A stretch of 7,619 nucleotides of DNA from assembly GCA_023140455.1 (NCBI GenBank), contig JAGLLQ010000269.1, forward strand, positions 1 through 7,619, in the 5' to 3' direction. Numbering within the stretch: the first letter of the stretch is position 1; each line of letters opens with the position of its first letter. The stretch comes from Desulfobacteraceae bacterium. GTDB taxonomy: Bacteria > Desulfobacterota > Desulfobacteria > Desulfobacterales > Desulfobacteraceae. The notes beneath the pieces are model-generated. The model had not been told where the DNA came from. It saw only the letters and a program-made list of their open reading frames with translations, and did not search any database. This document shows positions 1 to 6,150 of this stretch, piece by piece. Made by a program: the position numbers and the translations under genes.

Positions 1-602
1 CCTTCAAAAAGAACAACTTCAACGCCGCCTTTTTCTTCAAAACTTGCTTTTACAAGTTCCATCTGACCTCTACCATAATCACCTTTGTCATGGATAAGAG
101 CAACTTTTTTCACTTTAAGTTGTTCTATGGCAATTTGTGTCATAAGCACAGCCTGGGCGCCATCATAGGAAATTGTTCTGAAAAAGTTTGGATTTTCACC
201 GGAAAATGTTAATCCATCATTGGTTGAAGCAGGAGAAACAACAAGAAGTTTTGCATCCTTGTAAATTTTATTAGCAGCCAGCGTAGCTCCTGAACAGACA
301 TGTCCGACAATCATTTGCGCACCATCAGAAACAAGTTTCATTGCCATATTTACAGCAACTTCAGGTTTACAAACATCATCACCAATCAGAAGTTCTACTT
401 TTTTTCCAAGGATCCCACCTTTTGCATTAAGGTCATCAACAGCAAGCTCATATCCTCTTACAGCAGAAATACCATAAGGTGCAAGGTCACCGGATACAAC
501 TCCACCGGCACCAATTTTAATTGTGTCACCACTAAATCCTGGTGCGGCAACTAATGCTAATGCAAACAACGCAAGTACTAACGATTTTACCAATGATTTC
601 AT
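1..602 (-). CDS. LivJ/LivK-family periplasmic amino-acid-binding protein, 3'-truncated by window edge
   Basis: Periplasmic solute-binding subunit of a branched-chain (or related) amino-acid ABC transporter. It would deliver ligand to LivHM/LivFG-type subunits, which are not in the window. I translated this frame by hand; it stays open for 200 codons and runs off the left edge (family members are about 370 residues). Residues 1-24 form a Sec signal peptide: K2 and K6, a hydrophobic core of Leu/Ala/Val, then APGFS. The mature part starts near D26. Counted from there, key LivJ positions fall in register: Y43 (LivJ Tyr18), C78 and C103 (the Cys53-Cys78 disulfide), S104 (Ser79, in HVCSGAT) and A125-S126-T127 (Ala100-Ala101-Thr102, in SPASTN). 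The residues that hold the alpha-amino and carboxylate groups are therefore kept, which argues for a free amino acid as ligand; the side-chain specificity cannot be read. The start at 602 is supported by a strong Shine-Dalgarno (609-616) and a promoter (688-716). It lies downstream of the NifA-like gene on the same strand but probably has its own transcript. Confidence 0.93.
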   Translation of the reverse strand, partial: MKSLVKSLVLALFALALVAAPGFSGDTIKIGAGGVVSGDLAPYGISAVRGYELAVDDLNAKGGILGKKVELLIGDDVCKPEVAVNMAMKLVSDGAQMIVGHVCSGATLAANKIYKDAKLLVVSPASTNDGLTFSGENPNFFRTISYDGAQAVLMTQIAIEQLKVKKVALIHDKGDYGRGQMELVKASFEEKGGVEVVLFE

Positions 603-608
603 TTTTAA

Positions 609-616
609 CTCCCCTC
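609..616 (-). promoter_or_regulatory. Strong ribosome binding site of the binding-protein gene
   Basis: On the minus strand this reads GAGGGGAG, with six bases between it and the ATG at 602-600. It fixes the start of the binding-protein gene and suggests high translation, as expected for an abundant periplasmic receptor. Confidence 0.8.
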
Positions 617-687
617 GTTAAAATTATTAAGAAACTGCTTTATAACCCATAATAAAAACTAATCATTCCCAATACAGATTTTAAGCA

Positions 688-716
688 AATATAAGAAAAA
701 GAAATTGTATAGTCAA
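688..716 (-). promoter_or_regulatory. Sigma-70-like promoter of the binding-protein gene
   Basis: On the minus strand, TTGACT (716-711) and TATATT (693-688) are separated by exactly 17 bases; each hexamer matches the consensus at five of six positions. Transcription would start near 681, leaving a leader of about 80 bases. No sigma-54 type -24/-12 element (GG and GC ten bases apart in context) was found by eye in the 603-793 gap. The adjacent NifA-like activator therefore need not control this gene directly. The rest of the gap shows no hairpin followed by a T-run that could terminate the upstream regulator transcript. Confidence 0.6.
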
Positions 717-793
717 GTAAAAACTTATAATATCAAAATAAAAAGAACAACATTTTTTTTATGAATGCCATTTAGCGGGTATGGAACACTCTG

Positions 794-2323
794 TTATCTG
801 TAGTCCTTATATTTGATGTTATATTTATCTGCTTTATAGGAAAATTTCCTCACAGTTATTCCAACCTGTCTGGCAGAATTTTTTATATTCCCTTTAGTGT
901 TTTTTAAAGAATCTATTAATATTTTTTTTTCAAATTCAGCAATTGACTGATCAAACAATTGTGTTTCTGTTGTTTTGAGCTTGTTTTCTGTTTGCAGGCT
1001 TGGCGGCAGGTGAAAGCTGTGAACAGCCTCATCATTACATAATATAACTGCTCGTTCGATGCAATTTTCAAGTTCCCGTACATTTCCCGGCCAATGATAG
1101 GTCATCATCATATCAATGGCAGGGGTTGAAAATCTTTTTATCGTTTTTTTATGTTCTTTAGAATATTTTTCAAGAAAATGATCAGCAAGGAGAATAATAT
1201 CAGTTTTCCTCATCCTTAAACTTGGTATATAAATAGGGAATACATTGAGTCTAAAATAGAGATCACTTCTAAAGAGCTCTTTTTGAACCAACTCTTCAAG
1301 ATTACTGTTTGTGGCGGCTATTATTCTTATATCCGTTTTAATTTTTTTTAAGCCACCCACCTGCTCAAATTCTTTTTCCTGAAGAAATCTAAGAAGTTTT
1401 ACTTGTACGCTTAAGTCCATGTTGCCAATTTCATCAAGGAAAAGAGTCCCTTTGTCAGCCATTTGAAATTTGCCCTTTTTACTGCTTGACGCACCTGTAA
1501 AAGCACCTTTTGTATGTCCAAAGAGCTCACTTTCGATCAGGTTAGAAGGAATTGCAGCGCAGTTTAATTTTACAAATGGATTTTTGTTTCTATGACTGTT
1601 GTAATGTATGGAATTTGCAACAAGTTCTTTGCCAGTACCACTTTCACCTCTGACAAGTACTGTTGCATTGCTTCTTGAAACCTGGGAAACCATCTGCATA
1701 ACTTCCCGCATCTTATTGCTGTTGCCAATGATATTTGAAACCTGGAACTTGGTTTCAAGTTCAGTTTTCAGTCGCAGATTTTCCTGATTTAATCTGCTTT
1801 GCTCCAGCCTGGAATCATCAAGATTAACTATATGTGGTACAATCATTGTAGCCACTACAGAAAGGATTCTTTCTCCTTTTTTAAGGAAGGTATTACCATC
1901 AAAAGACCTGTCTGCGCTTATGGCGCCGATAACTTTCTGTCTTTTTTTAACCGGCATACAAATAAAAGAAAATTCATTATTGTCTTTATTGTGGGAGTTG
2001 GTTTTATCAAGGAAAAGAGGGTCTTTACTTATTCTTGGGACAATAGCAGCTTCTCCTTTTTCAATAACTTTTCCAATGATTCCTTCTCCGATTTGATACC
2101 TGGTTTTATTAATAACATTTTTAGGAATGCCGTGGGCTACTTCAATCCTGATCTCTTCATTGTCAGGGTCAACAAGGAAAATTATACCTCGTATTAATTT
2201 TAAATAATCAGAAAGGACGGAAAGAACTTTGTATAAAGATTGTTTCATGTCTATATGTTCATCAGGTTTATTTAATATCTCGCTGATTTTATAGAGCCAT
2301 TCAATTTCTTTATTTGTTTCCAT
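794..2323 (-). CDS. NifA-like sigma-54-dependent transcriptional activator (GAF-AAA+-HTH)
   Basis: A 509-residue enhancer-binding protein that uses ATP to remodel sigma-54 RNA polymerase at -24/-12 promoters. Domains in order: GAF sensor about 15-165, with a stretch (GEGIIGKV at 79-86, VPRISKDPLFLDKT at 95-108) typical of NifA GAF domains; a short linker helix about 168-192; AAA+ core about 196-425; C-terminal DNA-binding helix-turn-helix about 465-505. The AAA+ core is complete: Walker A GESGTGKE (226-233), sigma-54-contacting GAFTGA loop (273-278), Walker B GTLFLDEI (292-299), sensor I AATN (336-339), arginine-finger region FRSDLYFRLN (351-360) and sensor II WPGNVRELEN (411-420). The HTH (GNIKN...GITVRKFSYKADKYNI) follows the NifA pattern more than the NtrC pattern. 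There is no receiver domain, so control would come through the GAF ligand or a partner protein. C421 and C429 lie at the end of the AAA+ core, but the CX4C linker pair of oxygen-sensitive rhizobial NifA is absent. The start has no good Shine-Dalgarno, but METNKEIEWLYKISEIL is where NifA-type proteins usually begin. No nif genes are in the window, so no symbol is given. It is divergent from the sensor triplet. Confidence 0.93.
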   Translation of the reverse strand: METNKEIEWLYKISEILNKPDEHIDMKQSLYKVLSVLSDYLKLIRGIIFLVDPDNEEIRIEVAHGIPKNVINKTRYQIGEGIIGKVIEKGEAAIVPRISKDPLFLDKTNSHNKDNNEFSFICMPVKKRQKVIGAISADRSFDGNTFLKKGERILSVVATMIVPHIVNLDDSRLEQSRLNQENLRLKTELETKFQVSNIIGNSNKMREVMQMVSQVSRSNATVLVRGESGTGKELVANSIHYNSHRNKNPFVKLNCAAIPSNLIESELFGHTKGAFTGASSSKKGKFQMADKGTLFLDEIGNMDLSVQVKLLRFLQEKEFEQVGGLKKIKTDIRIIAATNSNLEELVQKELFRSDLYFRLNVFPIYIPSLRMRKTDIILLADHFLEKYSKEHKKTIKRFSTPAIDMMMTYHWPGNVRELENCIERAVILCNDEAVHSFHLPPSLQTENKLKTTETQLFDQSIAEFEKKILIDSLKNTKGNIKNSARQVGITVRKFSYKADKYNIKYKDYR

Positions 2324-2370
2324 TGGATTTTAGTTAATATACCTTATATGATTAAATATTTGATTTAAAA

Positions 2371-2399
2371 TATATATTATGTAACAATAATATTTACAA
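2371..2399 (-). promoter_or_regulatory. Candidate sigma-70-like promoter of the NifA-like regulator, in the divergent AT-rich region
   Basis: On the minus strand, TTGTAA (2399-2394) and TATATA (2376-2371) are 17 bases apart, four of six matches each, giving a leader of about 40 bases to the ATG at 2323. The whole gap 2324-2447 is extremely A/T-rich, so chance matches are likely. On the plus strand the best candidates for the sensor operon are also weak: TTGGAT at 2323 with TATATG at 2345, and TTTACA at 2393 with TATTTA at 2417. The 8-base palindrome AAATATTT occurs twice here (2354-2361 and 2414-2421). No sigma-54 -24/-12 element was seen on either strand. Confidence 0.35.
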
Positions 2400-2447
2400 G
2401 AAAATCTTTTTTAAAATATTTATTCCGAACTCTTTAGGTGCCTTATA

Positions 2448-3644
2448 ATGGGGAAATCCAAGAAAACAAACAGTTCATTTAGTATAAAAGATGCTGATAA
2501 AAGATTGCAGGTTTTATTTGAAATTTCAAACGCAGTCAATAGTACTACAAATTTAGATGAGCTATATAAAGTTATTCATAAGTCTCTTGAAAAAATTCTA
2601 AAAGTAGATAACCTTTATATCTGCAAATATGACATAAAAAAAGATGTCATGGTTTTACCTTATTATATTGATACAAAGGATAAAAATCCTGAATTGATAT
2701 CAAATTTCAGCAAGACTCCGTCTTTAACCAGAAAAGTAATAGAGACCAAAAAACCGATAATATTCTATAGAGAAGATCTTGAGAAAGAAGAAGTGATCGG
2801 TATCACTCCCAAGATATGGCTTGGTTCCCCTTTAATAGTAAAAAATAGAGTTATTGGCGCGATTGTTGTTCAGGATTATATTTCTGAAGATGTATACAAG
2901 AAAGAAGATCTTTATATCTTAAATTCAGTATCCCAGCATATTGCCCTTGCTATAGAAAGAAAAGAAAACGATGATACATTAAAAGAGCAGGGGGAGGTTT
3001 TAGAAAAAATACTTGAATCGTCACCAGTTGGTATCGCTCTTGTTGAAAATCGTACCTTTAAATGGGTGAATAACGAAATTGTAAAGATTTATGGTTATAA
3101 AAGCAAAAAAGATTTTGAAAATAAAAGTGTTGAGATGATTTATCCCTCTAAAGAAGATTATAAAAAAGCAGGAGAGATAATAAAAAGTGAATGCAGCAAA
3201 AACGGAAAAGCTGATTTCGAGTATAATCACGTCCGTAAAGATAAAACAATTTTTCCAGCACACATTATTCTTAACAGTGCTGACAGAAAAGACCCTTTAT
3301 CATGGACAATAGCCTCCATTAAAGACCTTTCCGAACAAAAAGTTGCAGAGCAGGAAAAAATTGAACGTGAAAAATTTCAGGGAGTTCTTGAAATGGCAGG
3401 AGCTGTTTGCCATGAATTAAGTCAACCACTACAAAGTATACTGGGTTACTCTGAACTTTTAATAATGGAAAGTAATGATGATGACATGACCAATTTTAAT
3501 AAAAGCCTTGACACTATTATTGAGCAGACTACCAGAATTGGCAAGATTACAAAAAAATTATCCGGAATTACTAAATACAAAACTATTGACTATGCCGGGG
3601 ATACAAAGATTTTTGATATTTGGGAAGCAGAGAAGAATTCATAA
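2448..3644 (+). CDS. Sensor protein 1: GAF-PAS-HisKA, no ATPase domain
   Basis: A 398-residue soluble, presumably cytoplasmic signalling protein with no signal peptide or membrane segment. Domains: an N-terminal lead of 17 residues ending at the AD of KDAD; GAF about 18-170; a signalling helix about 171-190 (ERKENDDTLKEQ); PAS about 187-295 (SSPVGIALVENRTFKWVNNE ... WTIASIKDLSE); and a HisKA dimerisation/phosphoacceptor helix pair about 305-375. The H-box reads VCHELSQPLQ, with H322 as the expected phosphoacceptor, E323 next to it and P327 in place. After the second helix the protein ends with ITKYKTIDYAG...FDIW and a few more residues. There is no N, G1 or G2 box, so it cannot bind ATP and autophosphorylate in the usual way. 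The gene does not look truncated, because its two neighbours end at the same point. The start at 2448 has AGGTG seven bases upstream. It is the first gene of a likely three-gene operon, divergent from the NifA-like activator. Closest in sequence around the GAF start and PAS to sensor 3. Confidence 0.92.
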   Translation: MGKSKKTNSSFSIKDADKRLQVLFEISNAVNSTTNLDELYKVIHKSLEKILKVDNLYICKYDIKKDVMVLPYYIDTKDKNPELISNFSKTPSLTRKVIETKKPIIFYREDLEKEEVIGITPKIWLGSPLIVKNRVIGAIVVQDYISEDVYKKEDLYILNSVSQHIALAIERKENDDTLKEQGEVLEKILESSPVGIALVENRTFKWVNNEIVKIYGYKSKKDFENKSVEMIYPSKEDYKKAGEIIKSECSKNGKADFEYNHVRKDKTIFPAHIILNSADRKDPLSWTIASIKDLSEQKVAEQEKIEREKFQGVLEMAGAVCHELSQPLQSILGYSELLIMESNDDDMTNFNKSLDTIIEQTTRIGKITKKLSGITKYKTIDYAGDTKIFDIWEAEKNS

Positions 3645-3671
3645 ACCATAGATATTCACAAGTTTGATTTT

Positions 3672-3685
3672 TAGTTTTGAAACTA
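3672..3685. repeat. Palindrome just upstream of sensor 2
   Basis: TAGTTT-TG-AAACTA is a perfect 6-base inverted repeat with a two-base centre (or, as RNA, a 5-bp stem with a TTGA loop). It ends seven bases before the ATG of sensor 2, where a Shine-Dalgarno would normally lie. It may be an operator, a weak hairpin affecting translation, or chance in AT-rich DNA. Confidence 0.35.
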
Positions 3686-3692
3686 TATTGAT

Positions 3693-4934
3693 ATGAACAG
3701 ACATATTGACCCAGAAAAATTTTTAAAAATTAAAAATGCTGACAAAGTGCTTGAAGTTTTGTTTGAGATTATGACAGCAGTTCATCTTACTCAAAATCTT
3801 AACGAGCTGTATAGGGCCATACATAAGTCACTATCCAAAGTCCTAAATGTAGATAATTTTTTTATTGCCAATCACAATATACAAAAAGACTCAATTTCGT
3901 TTCCCTATTATGTTGATAGAGTTGATACAGAACTTGCCCCTGAGATTTTTAATTTTAGTAAGACCGGATCTTTAACAGGAAAAGTGATTAAAGACGGAAA
4001 GCCTCTGATCTTTTTTGCCAATGAGCTTGTTGAATATAAAAGGAAAAACATGCTATTAAAAAAGCTGCCAATTGGATTGGAATCCAAGGTATGGTTGGGA
4101 GCTCCTTTAATAGTTAACAATAGAACAATCGGAGCCGTTGTTGTCCAGAGCTATGCTTCAGAAGACAGGTATGACAAAAGCGACCTGGATATATTAGCAA
4201 TGATTTCTCAACATATAGCATTTGCTTTGGAGCGAAAAGAAGCTGATGATGCAATAAAAGAGCAAAGACAAGTCCTTGAGAAAATACTTGAATTGTCACC
4301 TGTGGGTATTGCCTTTGTTGAAAATCGTATTTTTAAACATGTGAATGATGAATTCGTAAAGATATTTGATTACCAGAGTAAAGATGACTTTAAAAATAAA
4401 AAAACAGGTATGGTCTATGCTTCAAAAGAAGATTATTACAGAGCGGGAGAGATTGTTGCTTCAGATTTTGCTTCAAAGAAAAGATCTGATTTTGAATATA
4501 ATCTTATAAAAAAAGACAAAACGATTTTCCCTGCCCATATTACTATCAATTATTCATTTCAAAAAGATGCTTTGTCATGGGCAGTATCATCAGTTACTGA
4601 CCTTACCAGAACAGAAAATATCAGAAGAGAAATGATACAACATGAAAAGCTTCAGGGAATTCTTGAAATGGCAGGTGCTATTTGTCATGAATTAAACCAG
4701 CCCCTTCATGCTATTCTTGGATATTGTGACCTTTTAATGATGGATAATACAATTGATAAAAAGGAGCTCAAAGAAATTCTTGATGTAATAATCGAGCAGG
4801 TAGACAGAATTAACAGGATCACTAAGAAATTATTAAGCATTACAGAATATAAGACATTAAAATATGCAGGTAAGAACAGAATTTTTGATATCTGGAATGC
4901 AGGCACTGAAAATGAAGAAGATAGCAAAAACTAA
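3693..4934 (+). CDS. Sensor protein 2: GAF-PAS-HisKA paralogue, no ATPase domain
   Basis: A 413-residue paralogue of the flanking genes with the same order: GAF about 18-180, linking helix (ERKEADDAIKEQ), PAS about 197-305, HisKA about 315-385 with H-box ICHELNQPLH (phosphoacceptor H332), then the shared tail ITEYKTLKYAG...FDIW and an acidic end (ENEEDSKN). It is the most diverged of the three: MTAVHLTQNLNELYRAIHK where the others read SNAVxSTTNLDELYKVIHK, and FKHVNDEF where they read FKWVNNEI. Its GAF domain has the longest variable loop (K103 to W134, nine residues longer than in sensor 1). It lies 48 bases after sensor 1. The ATG at 3693 lacks a recognisable Shine-Dalgarno and is preceded by a small palindrome (3672-3685). 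The start is nevertheless supported because all three paralogues have exactly 17 residues up to the conserved AD. Its end overlaps sensor 3 by 23 bases. As with the others, no kinase catalytic domain follows. Confidence 0.92.
   Translation: MNRHIDPEKFLKIKNADKVLEVLFEIMTAVHLTQNLNELYRAIHKSLSKVLNVDNFFIANHNIQKDSISFPYYVDRVDTELAPEIFNFSKTGSLTGKVIKDGKPLIFFANELVEYKRKNMLLKKLPIGLESKVWLGAPLIVNNRTIGAVVVQSYASEDRYDKSDLDILAMISQHIAFALERKEADDAIKEQRQVLEKILELSPVGIAFVENRIFKHVNDEFVKIFDYQSKDDFKNKKTGMVYASKEDYYRAGEIVASDFASKKRSDFEYNLIKKDKTIFPAHITINYSFQKDALSWAVSSVTDLTRTENIRREMIQHEKLQGILEMAGAICHELNQPLHAILGYCDLLMMDNTIDKKELKEILDVIIEQVDRINRITKKLLSITEYKTLKYAGKNRIFDIWNAGTENEEDSKN
4899..4903 (+). promoter_or_regulatory. Ribosome binding site that selects the start of sensor 3
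   Basis: GCAGG lies eight bases before the ATG at 4912, inside the end of sensor 2. The earlier in-frame ATGs at 4864 and 4897 have no comparable site. The start at 4912 gives exactly the 17-residue lead before the conserved AD seen in both paralogues, so it is the preferred start. Confidence 0.65.
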
Positions 4935-6123
4935 AAATAATGCTTATACAAAAAATGCTGACAGAGCTCTTGAAGCTTTTTTTGAAATTTCCAATGCTGT
5001 ACATTCAACCACAAACTTAGATGAATTATATAAAGTCATTCACAAGGCTCTTGCCAGGATACTTAATGTAAATAATTTTATTATTTCTATTTATAATGAG
5101 GAAAAAGATTCGATCTCATTCCCTTATTACATTGATGAAAAAGACAGCCCTCCTGGAGACTTGGAAAATTTCAGCAAAATCAGATCATTAACCGGCGAAA
5201 TAATTATTGGTAAAAAACCACGGTTTTTTACCAATCAAGAGATTATTGATTTTGCAAAGAAAAAGAATCAACAAGTAGTGGGTACGATCAGTAAGGTCTG
5301 GATAGGCGCTCCTCTGATAGTTAAAAAAAAGGTAATCGGGGTAATCGCGGTTCAAAGTTATACTTCTGAAGATGACTATCAAATAAGCGACCTTGATATT
5401 TTAATTTCTGCTTCCCAGCATATTGCCCTTGCCATTGAAAGGAAAGAAGTTGCTGATGCTTTACAAAAACAACGTCAGGTTCTTGAAAAAATAATTGAAT
5501 CATCTCCTGTCGGTATCACTCTTGTGGAAAACCGTATTTTTAAATGGGTGAATAATGAAATTGTAAAAGTACTCGGGTATAACAGGAAAGATGAGTTTGA
5601 AAATAAAAGTGTCGAGATACTTCATGCTTCAAAAAAGGACTATGATCATGTTGGAGAAATGATTAATAAAGATCTTGTATCTAAAGGCAAGGCAGATTTT
5701 GAATATAACTTAATGCGAAAAGATGGAAGTTTGTTCCCGGCTCATGTAGTTATTGCTCGTGCTGATATAAAAGAATCATCAATAACAACTGTTGTCATAA
5801 TTACAGATCTTTCAGCAAGAAGAGATATTGAGGATGCTAAGATTCAATATGAAAAGCTCCAAGGGGTTCTTGAAATGGCAGGAGCGGTCTGCCATGAACT
5901 TAATCAGCCACTTCAGGCGATTCTTGGATATGCTGAACTTCTGGTGATAGATCGTGATTCTGATATGAAAGTGGATACTGAAAGGCTTCATAAGATTGTT
6001 CATCAGATAACCAGAATAGGCAAAATAACAAAAAAGCTTTCCAGTATTACAAAATATAAAACAGTTAAATATGTCGGGGATGTTAAGATTGTTGATATCT
6101 GGGGTTCTGACGAGCCATTATAA
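4912..6123 (+). CDS. Sensor protein 3: GAF-PAS-HisKA paralogue, no ATPase domain
   Basis: A 403-residue paralogue when started at 4912 (an open frame extends back to an ATG at 4864, which would add 16 residues that match nothing in the paralogues). Domains: GAF about 18-176, linking helix (ERKEVADALQKQ), PAS about 193-301 (SSPVGITLVENRIFKWVNNE ... VVIITDLSARR), HisKA about 311-381 with H-box VCHELNQPLQ (phosphoacceptor H328), and the shared tail ITKYKTVKYVG...VDIW ending in GSDEPL. No HATPase domain follows. It resembles sensor 1 in SNAVHSTTNLDELYKVIHK and FKWVNNEIVK, but sensor 2 in DSISFPYY, GAPLIV and SDLDIL, so it shares features with both. Its GAF variable loop is intermediate in length (K102 to W130). 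The first 23 bases overlap sensor 2 in a different frame, which suggests translational coupling. It ends 27 bases before the converging 92-residue gene, with no clear terminator in between. Confidence 0.91.
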   Translation: MKKIAKTKNNAYTKNADRALEAFFEISNAVHSTTNLDELYKVIHKALARILNVNNFIISIYNEEKDSISFPYYIDEKDSPPGDLENFSKIRSLTGEIIIGKKPRFFTNQEIIDFAKKKNQQVVGTISKVWIGAPLIVKKKVIGVIAVQSYTSEDDYQISDLDILISASQHIALAIERKEVADALQKQRQVLEKIIESSPVGITLVENRIFKWVNNEIVKVLGYNRKDEFENKSVEILHASKKDYDHVGEMINKDLVSKGKADFEYNLMRKDGSLFPAHVVIARADIKESSITTVVIITDLSARRDIEDAKIQYEKLQGVLEMAGAVCHELNQPLQAILGYAELLVIDRDSDMKVDTERLHKIVHQITRIGKITKKLSSITKYKTVKYVGDVKIVDIWGSDEPL

Positions 6124-6150
6124 AATGCAATCCTGATTTATTAAAGTTGC

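Larger units (their letters stand above)
2448..6123 (+). repeat. Tandem gene triplication (three GAF-PAS-HisKA paralogues)
   Basis: The three genes align along their whole length, including the 17-residue lead, domain order, H-box (MAGAxCHEL) and C-terminal tail. At DNA level even the H-box region differs mainly at third codon positions (for example GGAGCTGTTTGCCATGAA against GGTGCTATTTGTCATGAA), so the duplication is old and the copies are held by selection at protein level. None of the three is broken by a stop or frameshift. Confidence 0.85.

Noticed and set aside
300..554. Plus-strand open frame of 84 codons
   Set aside because: It lies antisense inside the clear LivJ-family reading frame, has a Cys/Asn/Thr-rich composition without family resemblance, and lacks a ribosome binding site.
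760..793. Possible terminator after the NifA-like gene (CCAT...ATGG near a run of T on the plus strand)
   Set aside because: The stem is only four base pairs, and on the transcribed strand the run is A, not U, so it cannot be an intrinsic terminator for the minus-strand gene.
1799..2197. Plus-strand open frame of 132 codons within the sigma-54 activator
   Set aside because: It is antisense to the conserved GAF domain of the activator. Its Phe/Ser/Asn-rich product looks like the mirror of Lys/Glu-rich coding sequence, not a protein.
2324..2447. Sigma-54 (-24/-12) promoter for the sensor operon
   Set aside because: No GG and GC pair with ten-base spacing in the right context was found on either strand. 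GGTGCC near 2437 belongs to the ribosome binding region and has no matching -12 element.
4864..4911. Upstream extension of sensor 3 to ATG 4864
   Set aside because: No ribosome binding site, 71 bases of overlap with sensor 2, and 16 extra residues not matched in the two paralogues. ATG 4912 fits on all counts.
6124..6150. Bidirectional terminator between the converging genes
   Set aside because: The 27-base gap has no inverted repeat with a usable stem, and the T-rich stretch near 6168-6180 lies inside the coding region of the small gene.
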